DNA of 5,850 nt from Flammeovirgaceae bacterium. Its GTDB lineage: Bacteria > Bacteroidota > Bacteroidia > Cytophagales > Cyclobacteriaceae. The number at the start of each line of letters is the position of its first letter. The stretch's first letter is position 1. The notes under the pieces were generated by a model, which ran no database searches, was not told where the DNA came from, and worked only from the letters and a program-made list of their open reading frames with translations. A program made the position numbers and the translations under genes. This document shows, one piece after another, positions 1 to 5,850 of this stretch. Location of the stretch: positions 1-5,850 of the forward strand of contig JAKEEN010000157.1 of NCBI GenBank assembly GCA_022616575.1, read 5' to 3'.

Positions 1-61
1 AGCTGGTCCGCTGGTTCGCTCAAGCTATCATGCCGAACGCCACGTGAATGTTCCTTTCTGA
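1..61 (+). CDS. lipA: Lipoyl synthase, C-terminal end only (partial)
   Basis: Reading from base 2 gives 19 codons, AGPLVRSSYHAERHVNVPF, then TGA at 59-61. The stretch GPLVRSSYHAE is the conserved C-terminal signature of lipoyl synthase (E. coli LipA has a closely similar G-P-x-V-R-S-S-Y-H-A run near its end). From family knowledge, LipA is a cytoplasmic radical-SAM enzyme with two iron-sulfur clusters. It inserts two sulfur atoms into octanoyl groups on carrier domains such as GcvH and the E2 subunits of 2-oxoacid dehydrogenases. The radical-SAM core lies outside the window, so none of its cysteines can be checked. The gene runs toward the window and ends 8 bases before the stop of the convergent minus-strand reading frame, with no clear terminator hairpin between them. 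Identification rests on a short but very characteristic motif. Confidence 0.85.
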   Translation, partial: AGPLVRSSYHAERHVNVPF

Positions 62-69
62 ATTTTTTG

Positions 70-309
70 TTACTTGATTTTCTTTCCGGGAATAATCTGG
101 CCACCCTGAAATAACGTCATGCTTACTACACTCCCCTTATCATCACGGTTGAATTCCATTTTTGCGTCCACCACTTTCAAAAAGAATTTCCTTTCGCTTT
201 CAGCGTAAATGTCAAATGCCGGCTGTCCGGTGGCTTGTGCTTTGAATTTTTTTTCTTCTCTCCACACCTTAATAATAAGGATTTGCTTCATGTAAATAAT
301 GTTTAGCAT
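70..309 (-). CDS. Orphan DUF3471-like C-terminal fragment, probable gene remnant
   Basis: The frame encodes 79 residues. From about residue 22 to the end it matches the usual C-terminal part of the DUF3471 domain (from memory of the family): KAQATGQPAF, an ESE-type turn, FFLKVVDAKMEF, D-x-x-G, then a closing Q-G-G-x-x-I-P-x-K-K. This domain normally sits at the C-terminus of much larger secreted serine hydrolases of the beta-lactamase/class C type and related Bacteroidota enzymes. Here there is no catalytic domain, no signal peptide, and even the first strands of the domain (the Y-x-G-x-Y part) are missing. Upstream the frame shows no related sequence and reaches a stop at 349-351. Possible starts are ATG at 309 or at 291; neither has a Shine-Dalgarno site. 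It lies downstream of the peptidase terminator (361-392), so it is probably not on that transcript. I favour a decayed 3' end of a lost hydrolase gene; a real small protein cannot be excluded. Confidence 0.55.
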   Translation of the reverse strand: MLNIIYMKQILIIKVWREEKKFKAQATGQPAFDIYAESERKFFLKVVDAKMEFNRDDKGSVVSMTLFQGGQIIPGKKIK

Positions 310-360
310 TAGACAAAAATTTGTATGCTGAGTTACATAGAATTTTTCTCAACACGTTTC

Positions 361-392
361 AAAAAAAATCGCCAGATGTTTCCACCTGACGA
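361..392 (-). terminator. Rho-independent terminator of the M28 peptidase gene
   Basis: Read on the minus strand, 392-383 and 378-369 form a 10-bp stem closed by a GAAA tetraloop (382-379) and followed directly by eight U (368-361). Two of the ten pairs are G-U wobbles in the minus-strand RNA. The same positions become A-C mismatches in plus-strand RNA, and no U-tract follows on that side, so the element is built to work for the minus strand. It lies about 60 bases after the peptidase stop codon. Confidence 0.88.
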
Positions 393-419
393 CTTTATTC
401 TCTATTGAGGCGATGATAG

Positions 420-447
420 CGTAAATCGTAAATCGTAAATCGTAAAT
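420..447. repeat. Four perfect tandem copies of a 7-bp unit (CGTAAAT)
   Basis: CGTAAAT is repeated four times without a mismatch at 420-426, 427-433, 434-440 and 441-447 (ATTTACG on the minus strand). The array ends 6 bases from the peptidase stop codon and lies between that stop and the terminator at 361-392, so it should be transcribed as part of the peptidase 3' untranslated region. Short heptanucleotide tandem repeats between genes are a recurring feature of some Bacteroidota and cyanobacterial genomes. No function is evident, and replication slippage could change the copy number. Confidence 0.9.
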
Positions 448-453
448 CTGAAA

Positions 454-1968
454 TTATCTCTTATCCGGCATAATGCGTGCTTCCCGGTTGGCAATTTCCC
501 AGGCAGTAAAGAATACACACTGTGCGCGTTTTGCCAAGTGATCAAATTCAATTTTATCGACCTCATCGCTGGGCTGATGATAGTCTTCGTGAATACCATC
601 GAAATAGAATATGATGGGAATGTTTTTCTTCGCAAAATTCCAGTGGTCAGAGCGGTAGTACAAACGATCCGGGTGATTCTGATCATTGTAGGTATAATCA
701 AACACCAGGTTTGTATACGTTTTGTTTACAGATTCACTAAGGGTATGTAGTTCGGTTGAAAGCTTATCTGACCCAATCACATACACATACGGAGCACTGT
801 CTTTATGCTGAGGGTCTCTGCGACCTACCATGTCAATATTTAAGTCAACCACGGTTTTATCGAGCGGGAAGATGGGGTGCTCTGAATAATACTCAGACCC
901 TAGCAGACCTTTTTCTTCGCCTGTCACCGTCATAAACAGAATACTTCTGCGTGGACCTTTGCCCTCTTTCTTTGCCTGAGCAAAAGCTTTTGCCAATTGC
1001 AAAACTGATACCGTTCCTGAACCATCGTCATCTGCACCATTGTTGATAAGGTCGCCTTCCCCTGACGGCTTCATGCCGATATGATCATAGTGTGATGTGA
1101 TTACCAGCACTTCATCTTTTTTATCTGAGCCTTCCAGGTAACCTAATACATTTTCACTCTTCAGCACTTTTACTTCCATCGAAGTCTTATAGGTTATAGT
1201 TGCGGGCTTCATTTTTTTTAGGGCTCCTTTCTTAGGATCTTCATCAGCCGCTTTTGTTAACTTCTCGATTGTCGAATTGAAAAGTTTTTCGGCAACAGCC
1301 GGTGCAGTAAAAAACACGCCAGGATTTTGCGCACTGGCATCAGGCTTCTTCAGCGATAATGATCCACCTGATAAAAACCCCTTGAACTGCACTACCAGCT
1401 TTTTGAACTCCTCTGCATCGGGATTAAAAACAAAAGCCATTTTGGCTCCTTTCTCGCGCGCAATTTTTAATGGGCCCCTGAAGTTCTCATCCGATTTAAC
1501 CATTATAACAACAGCCTTATCCTTCACATCCAACTGATCAAAATCTTCCTGGCGCCCGCGGCCCGCATATACTGCACTGATGGAAGCTTCGCCACCAGAA
1601 TCGGCATTGCCATAGTAGGCTACATCTTCAAAGTTGATATACTTATTTGTGCCCGCCTTTACATAAATCTCACCCGGTATGCTTGTATATAGTTCTACTC
1701 CCTGATAATAGCTGCCATCAACTGGTCCGGCTAAGCCGAGTTCCTGAAAATGAGCAGCAATAAAAGCGGCCGCCATTTTTTGTCCGCGCTTACCAGTTTC
1801 CCTTCCCTCCAGTGCATCGGAGGCAAGAATAGTAAGGTTTTCTTTTAAGTCGGTGGGGGTAATTAAATCGCCATACTTTTGGGCAATAGGGTCTTGAGCC
1901 TGTACCTGCATGGCAATGGCACATGCAACAGTGAGTAGTCTTAATTTCATAGAACTTGCTTTTAACAT
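454..1968 (-). CDS. Secreted M28-family zinc metallopeptidase (aminopeptidase type) with PA-like insert
   Basis: The 504-residue product carries the full set of M28 di-zinc residues in order, assigned by comparison with Streptomyces griseus aminopeptidase: H293 and D295 in SHYDH, bridging D314 in GADDDGSG, catalytic E351 and zinc ligand E352 in GEEKGLLGS, D379 in LNIDMVGR, and H464 in DYHQPSDE. The enzyme should therefore remove N-terminal residues from peptides; substrate preference cannot be read. Residues 7-25 form a signal peptide (K-R, hydrophobic core, V-Q-A before Q25), so it should be exported. C16 lacks a proper lipobox, so a lipoprotein is unlikely. Residues of about 112-230 between the N-terminal part and the catalytic core resemble a protease-associated (PA) domain. 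There is no extra C-terminal sorting domain of the type IX kind. ATG at 1968 is used here because it is preceded by AAA and a weak AAGG; ATG at 1950 (residue 7) would give an equally good signal peptide. The gene is divergent from gcvP and appears monocistronic, with its own candidate promoter and terminator. Confidence 0.92.
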   Translation of the reverse strand: MLKASSMKLRLLTVACAIAMQVQAQDPIAQKYGDLITPTDLKENLTILASDALEGRETGKRGQKMAAAFIAAHFQELGLAGPVDGSYYQGVELYTSIPGEIYVKAGTNKYINFEDVAYYGNADSGGEASISAVYAGRGRQEDFDQLDVKDKAVVIMVKSDENFRGPLKIAREKGAKMAFVFNPDAEEFKKLVVQFKGFLSGGSLSLKKPDASAQNPGVFFTAPAVAEKLFNSTIEKLTKAADEDPKKGALKKMKPATITYKTSMEVKVLKSENVLGYLEGSDKKDEVLVITSHYDHIGMKPSGEGDLINNGADDDGSGTVSVLQLAKAFAQAKKEGKGPRRSILFMTVTGEEKGLLGSEYYSEHPIFPLDKTVVDLNIDMVGRRDPQHKDSAPYVYVIGSDKLSTELHTLSESVNKTYTNLVFDYTYNDQNHPDRLYYRSDHWNFAKKNIPIIFYFDGIHEDYHQPSDEVDKIEFDHLAKRAQCVFFTAWEIANREARIMPDKR

Positions 1969-2046
1969 TTTGAACCTTAAAGATGTGCGCTTTTTTTGAA
2001 CCGGAACGAATCGAACGGGTTGTTTTTGTGTTTTTTACACGACTGG

Positions 2047-2075
2047 CAAAAATAGCTGCACGCTATGAGCTTCAA
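2047..2075 (-). promoter_or_regulatory. Candidate Bacteroidota-type promoter for the M28 peptidase gene
   Basis: On the minus strand TATTTTTG (2054-2047) matches the Bacteroidota -7 consensus TAnnTTTG. A TTG (2075-2073) lies 18 bases upstream, within the known 17-23 range for the -33 element. Transcription would begin near 2040, leaving a leader of roughly 70 bases before the ATG at 1968. The TTG comes from a heptad repeat copy. It is a motif match only. Confidence 0.5.
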
Positions 2076-2134
2076 GCCGCAAGCTTACGCAGAAAATTAA
2101 GCCTGGAGCTTGCAGCCTGAAGCTTGCAGCCAAA
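2054..2134. repeat. Two blocks of degenerate 7-bp repeats, consensus about AGCYTGM
   Basis: From 2054 to 2095 the sequence falls into consecutive 7-base units, the best being AGCTGCA (2054), AGCTTCA (2068), AGCCGCA (2075) and AGCTTAC (2082). After a break in phase a second, better conserved block runs from 2100 to 2134, including AGCTTGC at 2107 and again at 2121, with AGCCTGA at 2114 between them. This makes an 11-base direct repeat, AGCTTGCAGCC, at 2107-2117 and 2121-2131. The repeats fill the middle of the spacer between the divergent peptidase and gcvP genes and overlap both candidate promoters. The unit differs from CGTAAAT at 420-447 but the 7-base period is the same. Confidence 0.75.
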
Positions 2135-2153
2135 AAAAATCAACCTACATTTG
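2124..2153 (+). promoter_or_regulatory. Candidate Bacteroidota-type promoter for gcvP
   Basis: TACATTTG at 2146-2153 is an exact match to the Bacteroidota -7 consensus TAnnTTTG. TTG at 2124-2126 is separated from it by 19 bases, a typical -33 spacing. The start of transcription would fall near 2160, giving a leader of about 30 bases before the ATG at 2190. That leader is A-rich and contains AAATCA at 2161, 2171 and 2181. The TTG is part of the last well conserved heptad repeat. I see no glycine riboswitch in the leader, and about 30 bases is too short for one. Confidence 0.55.
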
Positions 2154-2189
2154 CAGCCTCAAATCACGCTAAATCATCAAAAATCAAAA

Positions 2190-5057
2190 ATGAAGATAGA
2201 TTCTCAATACGCTGAAAAGTTTGAATCGCGCCATATTGGCCCTGATGCCAGGCAGATTGAAGAAATGCTGAAAGTTGTAAAGGCATCATCAGTGGATGAG
2301 CTGATTAGCCAAACCGTGCCGGACTCCATTCGTCTGAAAAAGCCTCTCCATTTACCCAAAGCACAATCAGAATTTGAATTTTTGAATTCTTTCAAAACAC
2401 TGGCTTCGAAGAATAAAGTGTATAAGTCATTTATCGGCACGGGGTATTATAATACGATAACACCTCCAGTGATCCTTAGAAATATTTTAGAAAACCCAGG
2501 TTGGTATACTGCTTATACACCTTACCAGGCAGAAATTGCCCAGGGGCGATTAGAAGCCCTGATCAATTATCAAACTATGGTCATTGATTTAACGGGAATG
2601 CAAATAGCCAATGCTTCTTTGCTCGATGAAGCAACAGCCGCTGCTGAAGCCATGCACCTGCTTTTTGCATCGCGCAAGCCATCGAAAAAAAGTGGAAATA
2701 AATTTTTCGTAGACGAAAATTCTTTCCCACAAACCATCGACTTATTAAAAACACGCTCTACACCAATTGGGGTTGAATTAGTCGTTGGTGATGTTTCAAA
2801 ACTCGACATAACAGATGCCGATCTATTTGCTGTACTTGTTCAAAATCCAAGCGATGATGGAACGGTTAAAGATTACACTTCATTTATCACTTCTGCCCAC
2901 GAGCACGATGTGTTTGTAGTGGTGGCTGCCGATATCATGAGCCTTGTGCTGATGAAGTCACCGGGCGAAATGGGGGCTGATGTGGTAGTAGGAAGCACAC
3001 AACGTTTTGGTGTGCCGATGGGATTTGGCGGACCGCACGCTGCTTACTTCGCTACCAAAGATGAATTCAAAAGACAAATGCCCGGCAGAATTATTGGCGC
3101 TTCGATTGATGCCTCAGGAAATTCCGGTTATCGGATGGCACTGCAAACACGAGAGCAGCACATCCGGAGAGAAAAAGCAACATCAAACATTTGCACCGCA
3201 CAAGTTCTGCTTTCAGTAATGGCCGGGATGTATGCTGTATACCATGGTGCTGAAGGATTGAAAAAAATCGCTGGCCGCGTACATGGCCTCGCTAAATCGT
3301 TAGATCAGGGGTTGAAAGCATCTGGCGTCAAGCAGTTGAACGAACATTACTTCGATACATTAAAAATTGCTGTGAGTGATAAATCCGCCATCGAACGGGA
3401 AGCAATAAAACACGAAATCAATTTCAGGTATTTTGCTGATAATCACATTGGTGTTTCTGTGGATGAGACTACACGCATGGAAGATATTAAACTCATTCTG
3501 TCGATTATCACCGGTAAATCATCTCAGTCTGTAAACGGAGTCGATCTGACCTGGCCTTCTTCGCTGATTCGAACTTCGCCCTTCATGACACATCCTGTCT
3601 TCAATATGCATCATTCAGAACATGAGATGCTGCGTTATATCAAACGCCTTGAAAATAAAGATTTGTCGATGGTTCATTCCATGATCTCTTTAGGATCGTG
3701 CACGATGAAGCTGAATGCTACCACAGAGATGATTCCAGTAACGTGGTCTGAGATTGGCAACATTCACCCCTTTGCCCCTGCCGATCAAACAAAAGGCTAT
3801 CAGGAAATCCTCATTAACCTTGAAAACTGGTTGATGGAAATTACCGGTTTCACTGGAATTTCGTTGCAACCGAATAGTGGTGCTCAAGGCGAATATGCCG
3901 GGCTGATGGTAATCCGTGCTTATCATCAAAGCAGGAACGATCATAGCAGAGATATTGTACTCATCCCAGCTTCTGCACACGGCACCAATCCTGCCAGTGC
4001 AGTAATGGCCGGTATGAATGTAGTAGTGGTGAAGTCAGATGAAGACGGAAAAATTGATGTCGCAGATTTAAAGACGAAAGCCGAGCAGTATAAGGACAAG
4101 CTTTCGTGCCTCATGGTTACGTATCCATCAACCCACGGTGTGTTTGAAGAATCAATCAAAGAAATTTGTGATGTGATTCATAAAAACGGTGGTTTAGTAT
4201 ATATGGATGGTGCCAATATGAATGCACAGGTTGGCCTGACATCGCCTGCCAACATTGGAGCCGATGTGTGCCACCTGAACCTGCACAAGACATTTTGTAT
4301 TCCACATGGTGGTGGCGGCCCTGGCATGGGACCGATCTGCTGCAATGATAAACTTAAGCCTTTCCTTCCCGGCCATGCGGTTGTAAAAACCGGAGGCGAA
4401 AAAGCAATCCATGCCATCTCTGCTGCCCCATGGGGAAGCGCCAGTATTCTCGCCATCTCTTACGCATACATTGCAATGATGGGTGAAGAGGGCCTGACCA
4501 ATGCAACGAAAGCAGCCATCCTGAACGCCAATTATATTAAAGACCGCTTGAATGGCTATTACAAAATTCTGTATACCGGAACGAAGGGCCGTTGTGCGCA
4601 TGAGATGATTGTTGATTGTCGTGACTTCAAAAGAGCCGGCATTGAAGTAGAAGATATCGCCAAGCGATTAATGGATTATGGTTTTCATGCACCCACTGTT
4701 TCTTTCCCTGTTGCCGGCACCCTGATGATTGAACCCACCGAGAGTGAACCCAAAGAAGAACTGGATCGCTTTGTAGACGCCCTGATCGAAATCAGAAATG
4801 AAATACGCGAAGTCGAAGAAGGTAAAGCGGATAAAGAAAATAATGTATTGAAACATGCGCCACACACAGCCGCAGTAATTACAGCCGATGTGTGGACACA
4901 TCCCTATAGCAGACAAAAGGCCGCGTATCCCCTTCCATATGTTAAGGATGCCAAATTCTGGCCAAGTGTAAGTCGCGTTGACAATGCGTATGGCGACCGC
5001 AACCTGGTTTGCAGTTGCCTGCCACTGGAAGAATATGAAAGTGCTTTGGCAAACTGA
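2190..5057 (+). CDS. gcvP: Glycine dehydrogenase (decarboxylating), P protein of the glycine cleavage system
   Basis: The 955-residue product is the single-chain form of the P protein, close to the E. coli length of 957. It is cytoplasmic and PLP-dependent: it decarboxylates glycine and passes the aminomethyl group to the lipoyl arm of GcvH. Recognisable landmarks are SRHIGPD (13-19) and [12 protein letters not shown] (109-120) in the N-terminal half, [15 protein letters not shown] (500-514), [10 protein letters not shown] (562-571), [11 protein letters not shown] (672-682), and the PLP lysine K700 in [18 protein letters not shown] (695-712). The N-terminal half (to about 440) has the same fold type in this family but no PLP lysine, as expected. 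ATG 2190 is chosen because the family sequence begins just after it; a TTG at 2124 would add 22 unrelated residues and lies upstream of the predicted transcription start. There is no Shine-Dalgarno site, only an A-rich leader. No gcvT or gcvH is visible in the window. The gene looks intact and appears to be transcribed alone. Confidence 0.98.
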   Translation: MKIDSQYAEKFESRHIGPDARQIEEMLKVVKASSVDELISQTVPDSIRLKKPLHLPKAQSEFEFLNSFKTLASKNKVYKSFIGTGYYNTITPPVILRNILENPGWYTAYTPYQAEIAQGRLEALINYQTMVIDLTGMQIANASLLDEATAAAEAMHLLFASRKPSKKSGNKFFVDENSFPQTIDLLKTRSTPIGVELVVGDVSKLDITDADLFAVLVQNPSDDGTVKDYTSFITSAHEHDVFVVVAADIMSLVLMKSPGEMGADVVVGSTQRFGVPMGFGGPHAAYFATKDEFKRQMPGRIIGASIDASGNSGYRMALQTREQHIRREKATSNICTAQVLLSVMAGMYAVYHGAEGLKKIAGRVHGLAKSLDQGLKASGVKQLNEHYFDTLKIAVSDKSAIEREAIKHEINFRYFADNHIGVSVDETTRMEDIKLILSIITGKSSQSVNGVDLTWPSSLIRTSPFMTHPVFNMHHSEHEMLRYIKRLENKDLSMVHSMISLGSCTMKLNATTEMIPVTWSEIGNIHPFAPADQTKGYQEILINLENWLMEITGFTGISLQPNSGAQGEYAGLMVIRAYHQSRNDHSRDIVLIPASAHGTNPASAVMAGMNVVVVKSDEDGKIDVADLKTKAEQYKDKLSCLMVTYPSTHGVFEESIKEICDVIHKNGGLVYMDGANMNAQVGLTSPANIGADVCHLNLHKTFCIPHGGGGPGMGPICCNDKLKPFLPGHAVVKTGGEKAIHAISAAPWGSASILAISYAYIAMMGEEGLTNATKAAILNANYIKDRLNGYYKILYTGTKGRCAHEMIVDCRDFKRAGIEVEDIAKRLMDYGFHAPTVSFPVAGTLMIEPTESEPKEELDRFVDALIEIRNEIREVEEGKADKENNVLKHAPHTAAVITADVWTHPYSRQKAAYPLPYVKDAKFWPSVSRVDNAYGDRNLVCSCLPLEEYESALAN

Positions 5058-5085
5058 TACAGGTTTTTAGAATTCAATTTTCAAG

Positions 5086-5116
5086 AAAAGGCAAACTTCA
5101 GGAGGTTTGCCTTTTT
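5086..5116 (+). terminator. Rho-independent terminator of gcvP
   Basis: AAAAGGCAAAC (5086-5096) pairs perfectly with GTTTGCCTTTT (5105-5115) around an 8-base loop, and the U-run at 5112-5116 continues into a U-rich stretch. The hairpin starts 28 bases after the gcvP stop. Its core of G-C pairs plus A-U flanks makes it strong, and the A-tract on the left means it could also act weakly on minus-strand transcripts. It separates gcvP from the membrane protein gene. Confidence 0.92.
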
Positions 5117-5144
5117 CATTTATAAAAATTGTAATTTAGACAAC

Positions 5145-5850
5145 ATGCATGGGGAAGATAAACCAAAGGCTCAGGTATTGCCATGGTGGACATGGTTAGC
5201 TCCATTAGTGTTGATTGTAGTGGGTGATCAAATCTCATTGCTATTCAAATACCACGATTCGTTTTCAGCCTTTTATCTCCCTACTTCAATAGGAATTGTA
5301 CTGATTCACTGGTGGGGACCATGGCGCGTAGCGCCTTGGGTATTTGTACTTACCTCCCTGAACAATTGGTACTACGGTATTGACAAAGTTTGGCTGTGGC
5401 CTGGCTTTGGGTTGGTTGAAGGAGGTGCTGTTTTTGTATCCTGGTTGTTATTTGCCAGAGTATTCAAAGGAAAAGTATGGATGCCCGATATAAAGAATGC
5501 GGGCCTCTTTTTGCTTTTCGGGGTAGTCATTCCCATGCTCATCGAAGTAGTGGGTTGGGAAGTGCTTTACATTGTAGATGGCACCTTCCCAAAATCCATG
5601 TTTTGGGAAAGTTTCAATCGGGATATATTAAATGAACTGATTGTTAACTTCGTCTTTACACTCCCTATTCTTTTCTTCTTTACGCCTAAGATGAATTCCT
5701 GGCGGCTACTATCCCATCAATTTTCCATTCCTAAACTTTCATTATTACCACCACGAAAAGTTTGGATGGAATTGGTCGTCCTTTTAGCGGTCATTACACT
5801 CCTAACGTATTTTCTTCCCTTCAACAAATTTTGGTTTATCTATGGCCTTG
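5145..5850 (+). CDS. Multi-pass membrane protein, MASE1-like sensor domain (3' end beyond window)
   Basis: From ATG 5145 the frame stays open for 235 codons to the window edge, so only the N-terminal part is present. After a short hydrophilic start (MHGEDKPKAQ) there are about seven hydrophobic segments, near residues 14-29, 43-56, 61-77, 87-106, 118-144, 163-180 and 207-224, rich in Trp and Phe. The order of motifs resembles the MASE1 membrane sensor domain: LPTSIGIVLIHWWGPWR-V (45-62), then GLVEGGAVFVSWLLFARVF (89-107), and an N-E-L-I-V-N-F-V helix before TLPILFF (163-178). In that family MASE1 is followed by PAS and histidine kinase, GGDEF or phosphatase output modules; which one applies here cannot be seen. 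The frame is open back to the gcvP stop but has no usable start before 5145. No Shine-Dalgarno site is present; the preceding bases are A/T-rich. The gene follows the gcvP terminator and is likely transcribed separately. The frame and membrane character are secure; the MASE1 assignment is by pattern. Confidence 0.75.
   Translation, partial: MHGEDKPKAQVLPWWTWLAPLVLIVVGDQISLLFKYHDSFSAFYLPTSIGIVLIHWWGPWRVAPWVFVLTSLNNWYYGIDKVWLWPGFGLVEGGAVFVSWLLFARVFKGKVWMPDIKNAGLFLLFGVVIPMLIEVVGWEVLYIVDGTFPKSMFWESFNRDILNELIVNFVFTLPILFFFTPKMNSWRLLSHQFSIPKLSLLPPRKVWMELVVLLAVITLLTYFLPFNKFWFIYGL

Noticed and set aside
3..18. Near-perfect 8-bp tandem repeat (CTGGTCCG / CTGGTTCG)
   Set aside because: It lies within lipA codons for the conserved G-P-L-V-R run and is explained by coding.
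402..701. 99-codon minus-strand frame overlapping the peptidase 3' end
   Set aside because: It overlaps the intact peptidase frame out of phase, and its C-terminal F-T-I-Y-D-L-R-F-T repeat is only the translated 7-bp tandem array.
538..750. 70-codon plus-strand frame with hydrophobic stretches, antisense to the peptidase
   Set aside because: It covers the conserved M28 C-terminal motifs on the other strand, and its hydrophobicity is explained by complementary codons; it has no start signal or homology.
2124..2189. Upstream TTG start adding 22 residues to GcvP
   Set aside because: The extra residues are low-complexity and come from the repeat and leader region, the family sequence begins just after ATG 2190, and the predicted transcription start lies downstream of the TTG.
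2161..2190. AAATCA three times at 10-base spacing before gcvP
   Set aside because: It fits the A-rich leader usual in Bacteroidota, and the units diverge after six bases; no separate function can be supported.
4194..4601. 135-codon minus-strand reading frame inside gcvP
   Set aside because: It lies fully antisense to the most conserved part of gcvP, shows no family resemblance and overlaps another antisense frame; it is a shadow of the codon pattern.
5107..5139. Possible promoter for the MASE1-like gene (TTG 5107-5109, TAATTTAG 5132-5139)
   Set aside because: The -7 element has one mismatch, the TTG lies in the gcvP terminator stem, and transcription would begin at the start codon itself; too weak to annotate.

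Overview
The window looks like an ordinary chromosomal stretch from a member of the Bacteroidota, plausibly a Cytophagales-type organism (inference). The signs are start codons preceded by A-rich leaders instead of Shine-Dalgarno sites, two candidate promoters of the Bacteroidota TTG-N(17-23)-TAnnTTTG type, short tandem repeats of 7-bp period between genes, and protein sequences of Bacteroidota character.

Layout from left to right. Positions 1-61 (+) are the last 19 codons of a lipoyl synthase gene (lipA). Convergent with it, ending 8 bases away, is a 79-codon reading frame (70-309, -) that carries only the C-terminal part of a DUF3471-like domain and looks like a gene remnant. Next come a minus-strand Rho-independent terminator (361-392), four perfect copies of a 7-bp repeat (420-447), and the gene they belong to: a secreted M28-family metallopeptidase with a PA-like insert (454-1968, -). 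A 221-bp divergent spacer (1969-2189) holds two blocks of degenerate heptad repeats and two back-to-back candidate promoters. The full-length single-chain glycine dehydrogenase (decarboxylating) gene gcvP follows (2190-5057, +), closed by a strong hairpin terminator (5086-5116). The window ends inside a multi-pass membrane protein resembling a MASE1 sensor domain (5145 to the edge, +). That gene has no stop codon in the window.

Functional links. LipA makes the lipoyl groups on which the glycine cleavage system depends (on GcvH, the partner of GcvP), so lipA and gcvP lying about 2.1 kb apart on the same strand is suggestive. They are separated by two opposite-strand genes and terminators and are not one operon. 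The peptidase and gcvP are divergently transcribed from one short spacer. I see no CRISPR array, transposase, phage gene, tRNA or rRNA, and no evidence for a new multi-gene system. The points most worth a second look are the heptad-repeat spacer with its embedded promoters, the orphan DUF3471 fragment, and the truncated MASE1-type sensor.
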